Shown here: positions 32,565 to 43,885 of the stretch, one piece after another
Layout: each line of letters begins with the position of its first letter
How positions within the stretch are numbered: the stretch's first letter is position 1
Assembly (NCBI RefSeq): GCF_003347015.1
Contig: NZ_PNFB01000012.1
Location: 40,386-104,385, forward strand
DNA length: 64,000 nucleotides
Source of the DNA: Brachybacterium sp. YJGR34
GTDB lineage: Bacteria; Actinomycetota; Actinomycetes; Actinomycetales; Dermabacteraceae
Reading direction: 5' to 3'
Notes under the pieces: model-generated
Databases searched by the model: none
Told to the model about the DNA's origin: nothing
What the model saw: the letters and a program-made list of their open reading frames with translations, nothing else
Translations under genes and position numbers: made by a program

Positions 32565-33923
32565 TCATTCTCCTTCGATGCGCAGGACGGAATCGATGCT
32601 GAGCACCGTGGCGGTGGAGGAGAACACGTCCAGCGACGCGGTCATCGCCGACTCGAGGGCACGGTGGGTGCTGATGCCGATGTGGGCGGTGGTCCGAGCT
32701 CCCTCCTCGTCCTGCGGGTCCAGCAGCTCCTGATGGATGGTCGAGATCGAGATGCCGTAGCCGGAGAGGGTGCCGGCGATCTCGGCGAGGACGCCCGGGC
32801 GGTCCTCGACGGTCAGGGAGACGTAGAACGCGCTGCGCAGCTCCTCGAGCGGGATGAGGTCGAGCCCGGCGTACCACGACTCGCGCGGACCCACGCCGCC
32901 GCGCACGCGGGCACGGGCGGCGGAGACCACGTCGCCGAGCACCGCGGAGGCGGTCGGAGCGCCGCCGGCGCCCTGGCCGTAGAACATGAGCGACCCGGCG
33001 GCGTCGGCCTCGATGAAGACGGCGTTGTACGCCTCGGCCACGGAGGCCAGCGGATGAGCATCGGGGATCAGCGCCGGGTAGACGCGGGCGGAGATCCGCT
33101 CCTCGTTCTCCTCCGCGACGCGCTCGACGATGGAGAGCAGCTTGATGGTGCGGCCCATGCGGGCGGCCGCGGCGATGTCCTGCGCGGAGACCTGGGTGAT
33201 GCCCTCGCAGTGCACATCGGACAGTCGCACCCGGCTGTGGAAGGCGAGGGAGGCGAGGATCGAGGCCTTCGCGGCGGCGTCGTGGCCCTCCACGTCGGCC
33301 GTCGGGTCGGCCTCGGCGTAGCCGAGCTCCTGCGCCGTGGCGAGGGCGTCCTCGAAGCTCGCCCCGGTGCGGGTCATGGCGTCGAGGATGTAGTTGGTGG
33401 TGCCGTTGACGATGCCGAGGACCCGCTGGATGCGGTCGCCGGCCAGCGACTCGCGCACCGGCCGCACCAGGGGGATGGCCCCGGCCACGGCGGCCTCGAA
33501 GGACAGGTCCACCCCGTGGGTGTCCGCCGCCTCGTAGAGGGAGGCGCCGTCCTGGGCGAGCAGCGCCTTGTTGGCCGTCACCACGCTGGCCCCGTGCGCC
33601 ATCGCATCCAGCAGCAGGGTGCGCGCCGGCTCGATCCCACCCATGAGCTCGATGACCAGGTCCGCACCGCGCACCAACGAGGCGGGATCATCGGTCAGCA
33701 GGTCGGCGGGGACGTGCTCGCCGCGGTCGCGGGCGGTGTCCCGCACGGCGACGCCGACCACCTCGAGGCGGGCGCCGATGCGGTGGGCGAGGTCCTCGTC
33801 CTGCTCGGAGATCAGGCGCAGCACCTCGGCGCCGACGGTGCCGGCGCCGAGCACCGCGACACGGAGGGCGGGCAGTTCCGCGGCGGCCGGGGGCACCGGG
33901 CTGCCGGAAGAGGTCTGTGACAT
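32565..33923 (-). CDS. hom: Homoserine dehydrogenase
   Basis: 452 residues. Reduces aspartate semialdehyde to homoserine. N-terminal Rossmann domain (VAVLGAGTVGAEVLRL), VTANKALLA, the catalytic segment around AAVAGAIPLVRPVRESLAGD and NGTTNYIL, and a C-terminal ACT domain (FYVSLTVEDRPGVLAEIAGT) for feedback control. The ATG at 33923 (MSQTSSG) is chosen; AAGGA is about 12 bases upstream, a little far. Operon with thrC and thrB; lysA lies 121 bases upstream on the same strand. Confidence 0.96.
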   Translation of the reverse strand: MSQTSSGSPVPPAAAELPALRVAVLGAGTVGAEVLRLISEQDEDLAHRIGARLEVVGVAVRDTARDRGEHVPADLLTDDPASLVRGADLVIELMGGIEPARTLLLDAMAHGASVVTANKALLAQDGASLYEAADTHGVDLSFEAAVAGAIPLVRPVRESLAGDRIQRVLGIVNGTTNYILDAMTRTGASFEDALATAQELGYAEADPTADVEGHDAAAKASILASLAFHSRVRLSDVHCEGITQVSAQDIAAAARMGRTIKLLSIVERVAEENEERISARVYPALIPDAHPLASVAEAYNAVFIEADAAGSLMFYGQGAGGAPTASAVLGDVVSAARARVRGGVGPRESWYAGLDLIPLEELRSAFYVSLTVEDRPGVLAEIAGTLSGYGISISTIHQELLDPQDEEGARTTAHIGISTHRALESAMTASLDVFSSTATVLSIDSVLRIEGE

Positions 33924-34044
33924 GGGTGTGGCGGTCCTTCCACAGGGTCCGACGGGACGTCCGGAGGCGGGCCCTCGCACTGTAGCCGAGGGGGCGCCGC
34001 CTCCGTGACAGCCCGTGAACGATTGCGTCGTGCGGGCGGCGGGA

Positions 34045-35457
34045 TCAGGAGACGTCGAGGCCCAGGAGGTCCTCCTCCGTCTCGCGGCGGATCAGGGTCC
34101 GGATCTCCCCGTCCCGCACGGCGACCACCGGAGGCCGGGGCACATGGTTGTAGTTGGAGGCCAGCGAGTAGCAGTAGGCACCGGTGACCGGCACCGAGAC
34201 GAGGTCGCCGCGGTGGACGTCCCCGGGGAGGTACTCGTCCTTAACCACGATGTCGCCGCTCTCGCAGTGCTTGCCCACCACGCGCACCACCTCGGGCAGC
34301 GCATCGGAGACGCGTCCGGTGAGCAGGCAGGAGTAGTCGGCGTCGTACAGCGCGGTGCGCACGTTGTCGCTCATGCCGCCGTCCACGGAGACGTAGAGGC
34401 GGTGGTGCGGTCCGCCCAGGCGCACGTCCTTGACGGTCCCCACGGTGTAGAGGGTCTGGGTGGAGGGGCCGGCGATCGCGCGGCCGGGTTCGAAGGAGAG
34501 GTGCGGGACCTCGAGGGAGAGCTCGTGGCACTGCTTGACGACGATCTCGGCGATGCCCGCCGCGAGCGACTCCGGGGTCGAGGGCGTGTGCTGGGTGTTG
34601 TACATGACACCGAACCCGCCGCCGAGGTCGAGCTGGGTGATCGAGCGGCCCAGTTCGTCGCGCACCTGCGCCACCAGCTCGAGCACGCGACGTGCGGCCA
34701 CGTCGAAGCCGCCGGTGTCGAAGATCTGGGAGCCGATGTGGGAGTGCAGGCCCACCAGGTCGAGGTGGGCGGTGGCGAGCACGCGCCGCACGGCCTCGAG
34801 CGCCGCGCCGCCGGTGAGGGAGAGGCCGAACTTCTGATCCTCGTGGGCGGTGGCGATGAACTCGTGGGTATGGGCCTCGACGCCCGTGGTCACCCGCAGC
34901 ATCACGGGGGCGCGCCGCCCCAGCTCCCCGGCGATCTCGTCGACCAGCGCGATCTCGTCGAGGGAGTCGATGACGATCCGTCCCACCCCGGCCTCGAGCG
35001 CTCGGCGGATCTCGCGGGGGGACTTGTTGTTGCCGTGCAGGGCGATGCGCTCGGCGGGGAACCCCGCCCGCAGCGCGACGGCCAGCTCGCCGCCGGTGCA
35101 CACGTCCAGTCCCAGCCCGTCCTCCTGGACCCAGCGGGCCACGGCGCCGCAGAGGAAGGCCTTGCCCGCGTAGTAGACGGAGGCCCCGGCGTGGGGGCGG
35201 AAGGCCTCGGAGAAGGCGTCGCGGAAGGCGGTGGCGCGGAAGCGGAAGTCGACCTCGTCCAGCACGAACGCGGGGGTGCCCACCTCCTCGGCGATGCTCC
35301 GCACGTCCACGCCGCCCACCTCGACCGCGCCGTCGGCCCCGCGGCGCGAGGTCTGCGACCACAGCCCGTCGATGAGCGTGTTGACGTCGGTCGGATACGG
35401 CAGCCAGGTGGGGGCGGCGTCGTTGCCGTGAAGGGCTCCGGCCTCGTGGGCGCGCAT
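34045..35457 (-). CDS. lysA: Diaminopimelate decarboxylase
   Basis: 470 residues. PLP-dependent last step of lysine synthesis. Alanine-racemase-like barrel with the PLP Lys in VYYAGKAFL, HGNNKS, the HSHIGSQIFD stretch, LDLGGGFGV and the Gly/Glu motif EPGRAIAGPS; the C-terminal CESGDIV motif with the active-site Cys and AYCYSLASNYN are present. ATG at 35457 with AGGAG six bases upstream. lysA-hom-thrC-thrB-rho is the standard actinobacterial order. Confidence 0.96.
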   Translation of the reverse strand: MRAHEAGALHGNDAAPTWLPYPTDVNTLIDGLWSQTSRRGADGAVEVGGVDVRSIAEEVGTPAFVLDEVDFRFRATAFRDAFSEAFRPHAGASVYYAGKAFLCGAVARWVQEDGLGLDVCTGGELAVALRAGFPAERIALHGNNKSPREIRRALEAGVGRIVIDSLDEIALVDEIAGELGRRAPVMLRVTTGVEAHTHEFIATAHEDQKFGLSLTGGAALEAVRRVLATAHLDLVGLHSHIGSQIFDTGGFDVAARRVLELVAQVRDELGRSITQLDLGGGFGVMYNTQHTPSTPESLAAGIAEIVVKQCHELSLEVPHLSFEPGRAIAGPSTQTLYTVGTVKDVRLGGPHHRLYVSVDGGMSDNVRTALYDADYSCLLTGRVSDALPEVVRVVGKHCESGDIVVKDEYLPGDVHRGDLVSVPVTGAYCYSLASNYNHVPRPPVVAVRDGEIRTLIRRETEEDLLGLDVS

Positions 35458-35783
35458 GTCTGCTCCTGGGGGATCCGCACTGCACCGCTCCGGGACGGGA
35501 CGCCGGGCGGGTCGCGCCATCGGCGCCCTCCGAGCGTAGTCGCGATCGGGGCTCGACCGCACGGTCGTCCGCGGCACGGCACGGGGTCCCGCACGCGGAA
35601 CGGCCCCTCCGCCGTTCACCGTCGGCCCTGGTCAAGTCCTCGACGGGCACGCAGCCGGCGGGACGCGTGACCGATCGCACTTGGTACTCTCGGGGGTGTC
35701 GGCGCGGGAGCCGCACGCCGCCCCGCGGCGCACGACGCACGCTCCCGACCGCCCGCCTGCCCGACCGACGCGAAGGAGCCACC
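35458..35783. promoter_or_regulatory. Divergent promoter region lysA / otsAB
   Basis: About 325 non-coding bases between two divergent genes. A possible -10 TACTCT (35685-35690) faces otsAB. No riboswitch-like structure, palindromic operator or small gene was recognised. Confidence 0.4.
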
Positions 35784-38072
35784 GTGCCCCCCGAAGCAGA
35801 CCCCGCAGAGCACGCCCCGCAGCACCAGCATCAGCTTGTCGTCGTCGCCAACCGGCTCCCGGTCGACTCCCGGACCCTCCCCGACGGCGGCAACGAGTGG
35901 GTCACGAGCCCCGGAGGCCTGGTCACCGCGATGGAATCGGTGATGCGCAACGTCGCCTCGGGCGCCTGGGTGGGCTGGGCGGGCTCCCCCGGCACGCCCC
36001 CGGACCCCTTCGAGGCCGACGGCATGAGCCTGTACCCGGTGGCGCTCTCCGCGGAGGAGATCCGGCGCTACTACGAGGGCTACTCCAACGCCACGCTGTG
36101 GCCGCTGTATCACGACGTGATCGTCGACCCCGAGTTCCATCGGGCCTGGTGGGACTCCTATCTCGCGGTCAATCGGCGCTTCGGCCGCGCGGCCGCCGCG
36201 GTCACCGCCCCGGGCGGCACCATCTGGGTGCACGACTACCAGCTGCAGCTGGTGCCGCGGATGATCCGCGACGAGCGCAGCGACGTGCGGATCGGCTTCT
36301 TCAACCACATCCCCTTCCCCGCGGTCGAGCTCTTCTCCCAGCTGCCCAAGCGCAACTCCATCCTGCGCGGCCTGCTGGGCGCGGACGTCGTCGGCTTCCA
36401 GCGGGAGTCCGACGCCCTGAACTTCGTGGCCGCCGTGCGGAAGCTGCTGGGCTACCACGTGGACGGGATGACGATCTCGGTGCCCGGCCTCGGGGCCGCA
36501 CCGATGCGCGAGGTGAGGGCGCAGACCTTCCCGATCTCGATCGACACCACCGCGGTCTCCGCCCTCTCCGAGGATCCGCAGATCCTCGAGCGGGCGGCCC
36601 AGCTGCGCCGGGACCTCGGGAATCCGGACAAGATCGTGCTGGGCGTGGACCGCCTGGACTACACCAAGGGCATCCGGCACCGCCTCAAGGCCTGGGGCGA
36701 GCTCCTGGACGACGGCTCGATCGATCCGCACGACACGGTGATGATCCAGGTCGCCACCCCGTCGCGCGAGCGCGTCGAGGCGTACAAGCAGCTGAGGGAC
36801 GAGGTCGAGCTGACCGTCGGCCGCATCAACGGCGAGCATGCACCGATCGGCCGCCCGGCGGTGTCCTATCAGCACCATTCCTTCGACCGCCGCGACATGA
36901 CCGCGATGTACATGGCGGCCGACGTGGTCCTGGTGACCGCGCTGCGCGACGGCATGAACCTGGTCGCCAAGGAGTACGTCGCCTCCCGGCCGGACCTCCA
37001 GGGTGTGCTCGTGCTCAGCGAGTTCGCCGGCGCGGCCGACGAGCTCCGCGCCGCCGTGATGGTCAACCCCCACGACATCGACGAGCTCAAGGCCGCGATC
37101 CTGCGCGCCCTCGCAATGCCGCCGGAGGAGCAGGAGGAGGCGATGCGCTCCCTGCGGCACCAGGTGCTCGAGCACGACGTGCAGGCCTGGGCCCGGAGCT
37201 TCCTGGACCGCCTCGAGGAGTCCGACCGGCCGGAGGAGCGGGCCACTCCCCCGGCGCGGCTGACCGGGGACGCGCCGAGCGACCCCGAGGAGCTGGACGC
37301 CGCCCTGCGTGCCTTCGCCGACGTGCCGCGGCTCCTCATCGCCTCGGACTTCGACGGGGTGCTCGCCCCGATCGTCGCGGACCGCGATGCGGTGCAGCCG
37401 GACGACGCCTCCCTCTCCGCCCTCCGGGACCTCTCGGAGCTTCCCGGCGTCGCCGTCGCCCTGGTCTCCGGGCGCGCCCTCGCGGACCTGGACGCCCACA
37501 CCCGGATGCCCAGCTCCGTGGTGCTGGTGGGCTCCCACGGGGCCGAGGTCGGCGCCCTGCCGCCGTGGATGCAGGCCGAGGTGCTCGACAAGTCCGCACT
37601 GGTCATGTCCCGGGAGAAGGAGGAGCTGCTGGCCTCGATCACCACCAACCTGCGGCGGATCGCGCGGGCGCACCCGGGCACCGAGGTGGAGACCAAGCCG
37701 ACCGCCGCGGTGCTCCACACCCGCAGCGCCAAGGGACGCGGCGCCATCAACGCCACCGAGTCCGCCCTCGAGTACGCGGTGACCCTGCCGGACGTCACCG
37801 TGACCCCCGGCAAGGAGGTCGTGGAGTTCGCGGTCATCCACACCTCCAAGGGCGTGGCCGTGGAGGCCCTGGCGCGGGCGAGCGCCGCCGACGCCTGGCT
37901 CTACCTCGGCGACGACGTCACCGACGAGTCCGTGTTCGCCCTGCTGGGCGGACCCGACGTGGGCATCAAGGTGGGCGAGGGGGACACCGCCGCGGCGCTG
38001 CGCATCGACGGCCCCGGTGCGGTGCGCGGCGTGCTCGAGCGCCTGCTGGCGCTGCGCGGCGAGCAGAGCTGA
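35784..38072 (+). CDS. otsAB: Bifunctional trehalose-6-phosphate synthase/phosphatase
   Basis: 762 residues. Makes trehalose from UDP-glucose and glucose-6-phosphate by way of trehalose-6-phosphate. Residues about 15-490 are a GT20 synthase: VVVANRLPVDSR, SPGGLVTAME, WVHDYQLQLVP, GVDRLDYTKGI and DGMNLVAKEY. Residues about 510-762 are a HAD phosphatase: IASDFDGVLAP (catalytic Asp pair), LVSGRALADL and LYLGDDVTDESVF. GTG at 35784 with AAGGAG five bases upstream is well supported. In many actinobacteria otsA and otsB are separate. Convergent with the DUF389 gene at 43 bases. Confidence 0.94.
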   Translation: MPPEADPAEHAPQHQHQLVVVANRLPVDSRTLPDGGNEWVTSPGGLVTAMESVMRNVASGAWVGWAGSPGTPPDPFEADGMSLYPVALSAEEIRRYYEGYSNATLWPLYHDVIVDPEFHRAWWDSYLAVNRRFGRAAAAVTAPGGTIWVHDYQLQLVPRMIRDERSDVRIGFFNHIPFPAVELFSQLPKRNSILRGLLGADVVGFQRESDALNFVAAVRKLLGYHVDGMTISVPGLGAAPMREVRAQTFPISIDTTAVSALSEDPQILERAAQLRRDLGNPDKIVLGVDRLDYTKGIRHRLKAWGELLDDGSIDPHDTVMIQVATPSRERVEAYKQLRDEVELTVGRINGEHAPIGRPAVSYQHHSFDRRDMTAMYMAADVVLVTALRDGMNLVAKEYVASRPDLQGVLVLSEFAGAADELRAAVMVNPHDIDELKAAILRALAMPPEEQEEAMRSLRHQVLEHDVQAWARSFLDRLEESDRPEERATPPARLTGDAPSDPEELDAALRAFADVPRLLIASDFDGVLAPIVADRDAVQPDDASLSALRDLSELPGVAVALVSGRALADLDAHTRMPSSVVLVGSHGAEVGALPPWMQAEVLDKSALVMSREKEELLASITTNLRRIARAHPGTEVETKPTAAVLHTRSAKGRGAINATESALEYAVTLPDVTVTPGKEVVEFAVIHTSKGVAVEALARASAADAWLYLGDDVTDESVFALLGGPDVGIKVGEGDTAAALRIDGPGAVRGVLERLLALRGEQS

Positions 38073-38115
38073 GCTGCTGCTCGGCCCGGTGATCGACATC
38101 GGATGATCGAGGTTC

Positions 38116-39105
38116 TCAGCGCTCGACGACGATCTCGTTCGCCGGAGTGACCTCGAGTGTCACCTCGAGGAACGACGGCAGATCGTTCTCCTCGAGCTCA
38201 TGGTGCAGCGACGAGGTGTCTGGGGTGTCGCCGGTGGGCGTCTGGATCGACACGATGACGCCCTTGCCGTGCCACTGCATGCCCGTGACCTTGCTCCCCG
38301 GGGTGCTCCCGAGCCAGGCGGACACGGTCTGCCGAGTCTCGGCCGAGAGGTAGATCATCCAGGTGTTGACCGTCAGCGGCACCGCGATCAGGAGCGAGAG
38401 CACCGCGATGAGCCGCACCACCTTGCGCGAACTGCGGTCCTCGCCCCTCGCCGTGTGTCGGTGCCCGGCGAGGGTGAACACGACGCTGCCCGCGACGATC
38501 ATCGCGACGACGTTGCACAGGAAGAGGACGAGCGCGCCCACGGCGTACGACCACTGGCCCACGCCCGCGCACACCCCCACTACGGCCAGCGGCGGGATCA
38601 GAGAGATCGAGATTGCCACCCCGGGGAGGATCGACCCCAGGTCCTTTCGGCACATCCCCAGGGCGCCGGCCAGGCCCGTGGCGACAGCGGCCACCATGTC
38701 CAGGAGATTCGGCGAGGTGCGCCCCACCACCTGCGAGTTGGTGGTCAGCTCGACGGGGTCGGCGACCGCGAAGGCGAGCAGGATGCCGGTGAGGATCGCC
38801 AGGGCGAGGCCCACCAGGAACCACAGGAACGAGGAGCGCAGCATGTCGTACCGGGAGGAGACGATGGCCAGCGCCATCCCCTGGATAGGTGTTGCGAGCG
38901 GCGCGATGATCATGGCGCCGATGACGGTGGCGGTCGAATCGTTGAGGATCCCTGCCGTCGCGATGAGGGCGCTGAGGATCAGCATGCTGAGGAAACCGCC
39001 CAGTTTGCTGGTCAGGTCTCCGGTGCCGAGATCGAGCGTCTCGCGCAGCTCACCGAAGGGTTTGCGCTGGTGGACCGGGACCAGGCGGTCCACGAGTGTG
39101 GTCAT
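38116..39105 (-). CDS. DUF389 family membrane protein
   Basis: 329 residues. Five to six membrane helices, including the family signature SATVIGAMIIAPLATPIQGM-like segment (here STATVIGAMIIAPLATPIQG) and SISLIPPLAVVGV, followed by a soluble C-terminal domain of about 90 residues (VIVSIQTPTGDTPD). ATG at 39105 (MTTLVDRLVP) is chosen over an upstream in-frame start at 39141. Function of the family is not established. Confidence 0.85.
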   Translation of the reverse strand: MTTLVDRLVPVHQRKPFGELRETLDLGTGDLTSKLGGFLSMLILSALIATAGILNDSTATVIGAMIIAPLATPIQGMALAIVSSRYDMLRSSFLWFLVGLALAILTGILLAFAVADPVELTTNSQVVGRTSPNLLDMVAAVATGLAGALGMCRKDLGSILPGVAISISLIPPLAVVGVCAGVGQWSYAVGALVLFLCNVVAMIVAGSVVFTLAGHRHTARGEDRSSRKVVRLIAVLSLLIAVPLTVNTWMIYLSAETRQTVSAWLGSTPGSKVTGMQWHGKGVIVSIQTPTGDTPDTSSLHHELEENDLPSFLEVTLEVTPANEIVVER

Positions 39106-39343
39106 AGGGGCGATTCTGGCCCGGGCGGGGCGTCTCGTCAAAGCATTCCTGCCAGCGTCGGCGCTGGTCGGGACGATGACCGGTGGGCGGGTCCGTGAGA
39201 ACGTGGTCGATCATCGAGAACTGGGCGTCGACAGGGTCCACTGGTGGAACAGCAGCCCGGCACCATCGAGCTGCCGCAGCGAGCTCGCGCCGGGTCACGT
39301 CTCGGAGAATCGCACTGGCCCCGAGAGCGGACCCACGCAAGAA

Positions 39344-39389
39344 GGCCTGAGTCGCGACATCCCCTGTAAAGGACGTCACGACTCAGGCC
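39344..39389 (-). terminator. Terminator of tRNA-Arg
   Basis: Arms ggcctgagtcg (39344-39354) and cgactcaggcc (39379-39389), six bases downstream of the tRNA 3' end on the minus strand, followed by TTCTTG in the direction of transcription. The remaining sequence between 39106 and 39343 shows no gene. Confidence 0.75.
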
Positions 39390-39394
39390 ACCGG

Positions 39395-39467
39395 TGCCCG
39401 CGACAGGATTCGAACCTACGACCTTCTGCTCCGGAGGCAGACGCTCTATCCACTGAGCTACGCGGGC
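39395..39467 (-). tRNA. tRNA-Arg (anticodon CCG)
   Basis: 73 bases on the minus strand. Acceptor gcccgcg pairs with cgcgggc, the anticodon stem is TCTGC/GCAGA with loop CTCCGGA giving anticodon CCG, and the T arm contains GGTTCGAATCC. The CCA end is not encoded. Reads CGG codons. Confidence 0.95.
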
Positions 39468-39545
39468 CGACCTCGGAAGTCTAGCAACTCCTCGGCGACG
39501 GGGGCGCCTCCGCGGCGGGCCGCGGCGGCAGGTGTGAGAGGGACC

Positions 39546-40600
<1,055 letters not shown>

Positions 40601-40604
<4 letters not shown>

Positions 40605-41449
40605 GGCAGGATCGACATCGGGTCGGAGTAGTTGCCGGCCTCGTCCATCTTCGCGAAGTGCAGGTGGCAGCCGGTGGAGCGCCCGGTCGAGCCGACGTAG
40701 CCGATGGTGTCGCCCTGCTGGACGGTGGCGCCCACCGAGGTGTTGAAGTCCTGCAGGTGGTAGTAGCCGGTGACCACGCCGTTGCCGTGGTCGACCTTGA
40801 CGCGGTTGCCGGAGGCGCTGTGGTACTCGACGGCGACGACGGTGCCGGCCTTGGCGGCCTTGACCGGGGTTCCGCAGGAGGCGCCGTAGTCGACCCCGTC
40901 ATGACCCTTGAAGTAGCCGAGCACCGGGTGCATGCGCCCGCCGTAGCCGGAGGTGATGGGACCCTCGACCGGAGCGATGTAGCCGCCGCTCGACGCAGCG
41001 GTGGTGCCCTCGGCGGGCTCCTCCGGCTCGACCGGCTCGGGCTCGGGGACCTCGACCTCGAGGGAGGAGTCCTCCACCGCGGTGACGTCGACGGCGGCGG
41101 CCTCGGCCGGAGTGGAGCGCTCCTGGTCGCGGCTCGCGCCGTCTCCCTCTCCGCGGGTCTCCGCGGCGGCCTCGCCGGCCGCGGGGATCGCGACCGGGGA
41201 GGTCTTCTGGGCGGCGGGCTCCGCCTGCACCGCGGCGGGGGCGGACTGCGCGAGGGCCTCGCCCCGCTGGGAGGCGCCCTCGTCGATGCCCGCGGCGGCG
41301 GCCAGCGGAGCGGCGATCGTAGCGGTCGCCAGGACGCCCAGGACGCCTGCCTTGACAGCGCCGGCGGGGAGTGCTGCATCGCGGTGGGTTCCGCCGACCA
41401 CGCGATGCCTGCGCACTGTGGGGCGTCCCTGAGCGCGATGATTCGCCAC
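40601..41449 (-). CDS. Secreted M23-family peptidase (LytM domain)
   Basis: 282 residues from the GTG at 41449. Basic N-terminus, hydrophobic segment ([20 protein letters not shown]) as signal peptide or anchor, a Pro/Ala/Glu-rich linker (about 60-170), then a LytM domain with the zinc ligands in [12 protein letters not shown], the HDGVDYGA motif and TGCHLHFA. Probably a peptidoglycan endopeptidase or an amidase activator. The start is uncertain: AAGGAAG lies 14 bases upstream, and the frame is open to 41551. Translationally coupled to tsaD. Divergent from a two-component system. Confidence 0.88.
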
Positions 41450-41794
41450 GTTCTGACCTGCTTCCTTGAGCGACTGCGTCTTCGTTTCGATACGTCTGTC
41501 CGACCGCGACGCCGGACAGGGGAAGGACGCGTCGCCGAACAACCCGGCCAAACCTACGGGCGGGCCCGATGACGGACCAGCTGGTCAACCGGGTCATTGC
41601 CAAGTTTTTGCCGTTGCGCCCCAAAGGTTGCCCGGTCTTGACGGGAGGGGCCTGCCGCAGTGGTCGCAGGTCACCCCTGCAGGGCGGGAGCCGACGTCCG
41701 GGTCACATCGAGGGCGCCGCGGAGCGGGGCGCGGACCTGCTGCGCGGTCGCGTCGTACGGCGCTCACGCAGGCCGCCCCGTCTACAGTGGCGCC
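41450..41794. promoter_or_regulatory. Intergenic region between M23 peptidase and response regulator
   Basis: 345 bases, no gene recognised. On the minus strand it gives a long leader for the M23 gene with several G/C-rich inverted segments, including two GCAAC motifs 14 bases apart near 41610-41630. I looked for the consensus of the cyclic di-AMP riboswitch that precedes some actinobacterial wall-hydrolase genes and could not match it. Confidence 0.4.
41783..41788 (+). promoter_or_regulatory. -10 element for leaderless response-regulator gene
   Basis: TACAGT six bases before the ATG at 41795, giving transcription start at or beside the A of ATG. No Shine-Dalgarno element is present upstream. 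Confidence 0.55.
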
Positions 41795-42624
<830 letters not shown>

Positions 42625-42628
<4 letters not shown>

Positions 42629-43761
42629 CGAGCGAGGACGCCGCCGGCCGCCCCGACCGCACCGGCCCCGCCTCCCCCGCGGAGCACGAGCACGGCGGCC
42701 GCCGGCGGGGCCACGAGCTGCTCGAGCTGCGACCGCTGGACCGCTTCCGCTCCTTCAAGGTCAAGCTCGGCGTGCTGGTGGGCGCCAGCGTCACGGTCTC
42801 GGCGCTGCTGACCCAGGTGAGCATCCGGGCGGGCATCGAGCCGCTGCTGGCGCTGGCGCTCGTGGTGGCCGCGGCCCTGGTGTTCACCCAGCTGCTCGCC
42901 CGCGGGATGACCTCGCCGCTGCGCGAGATGACCGCCGCGGCGCGCGCCATGGCGCGCGGCGAGTACACGGCGCCGGTGCATGCCAGCAGCCGCGACGAGG
43001 TGGGGCAGCTGGCCGCGGCCTTCTCGACGATGGCCTCGGAGCTCGAGCAGACCGACCAGATGCGCAGGGACCTGGTCGCGAACGTCTCCCACGAGCTGCG
43101 CACCCCGGTCGCGGGGCTGCGGGCCCAGCTGGAGAATCTCGTCGACGGCGTGACCGACCCCGATCCGGCCGCGCTCGAGGTGGCCCTCACCGAGACCGAA
43201 CGGCTCTCCCAGCTGGTCGATCACCTGCTGGACCTCTCGCGCCTGGACGCCGGCGTGGTCGAGCTCGACCTCGAGCGCGTGGAGCTCACCCCCTTCCTCC
43301 ACGAGGTGGTCGACGGGGCGGCCCTGGCCTCCGGCGGCCGGGACGTGCGCTGGATCGTCGACGTGGAGCCACCCGACCTGTCGGTCGACGCCGATGCGCC
43401 TCGGTTGCATCAGGTGATCCACAACCTGCTCGAGAACGCGGCACGGCACTCCCCCGCCGGCGGGCGGATCACGATCGTCGCCAAGCGCACCGCCTCCGCT
43501 CACGGCGTCCGGATCGACGTCCACGACGAGGGTCCCGGCATCGCGCTCGAGGACCGCTCGCGGGTGTTCGAGCGCTTCCAGCGCGGCGGATACGCCGATT
43601 CCTCGGGCGGGACCGGCCTGGGCCTGGCGATCGCGCGCTGGGCGGTGGGCCTGCACGGCGGCACGATCGAGGTGCTCGACGACCCCCGCGACGAGCTGGC
43701 CCGCGACGGCCGCTCCTCGCTGATCCGAGTGGTCCTGCCGGACCGGGGCACCGCCCCGTGA
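42625..43761 (+). CDS. Sensor histidine kinase
   Basis: 378 residues from the GTG at 42625, which overlaps the regulator stop (GTGA). Two close membrane segments (about 48-66 and 72-92) leave almost no extracellular loop, so it probably senses within the membrane or an intracellular signal. HAMP (93-145), dimerisation domain with His156 in VANVSHELRTP, N box NLLENAARHSP, and G boxes DEGPGIA and GTGLGLAI. Forms a pair with the regulator upstream. Confidence 0.93.
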
Positions 43762-43885
43762 TCTCCCCCACCCCCGCCGGTCATCGTTCGTCGCTGACCT
43801 GCTCCTGCGTCCACGCCGCGGGCCCGGTGCCGCTAGGCTGTGGACATCCGTATCTCTCGACTGTGAGAAGGCTGGCGATCTCAGA

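Noticed and set aside
30507..32877. Long N-terminal extension of thrB to 32877
   Set aside because: It overlaps the whole of thrC in another frame; GHMP motifs begin at the GTG at 31506.
39344..39467. tRNA-Arg as a phage or island attachment site
   Set aside because: No integrase gene or direct repeat of the tRNA 3' end was found nearby.
41450..41700. Cyclic di-AMP (ydaO-type) riboswitch upstream of the M23 gene
   Set aside because: Context is right, but the conserved GGGGAACC/GGGTGAAT-type blocks are not found on the minus strand; left as an unexplained leader.
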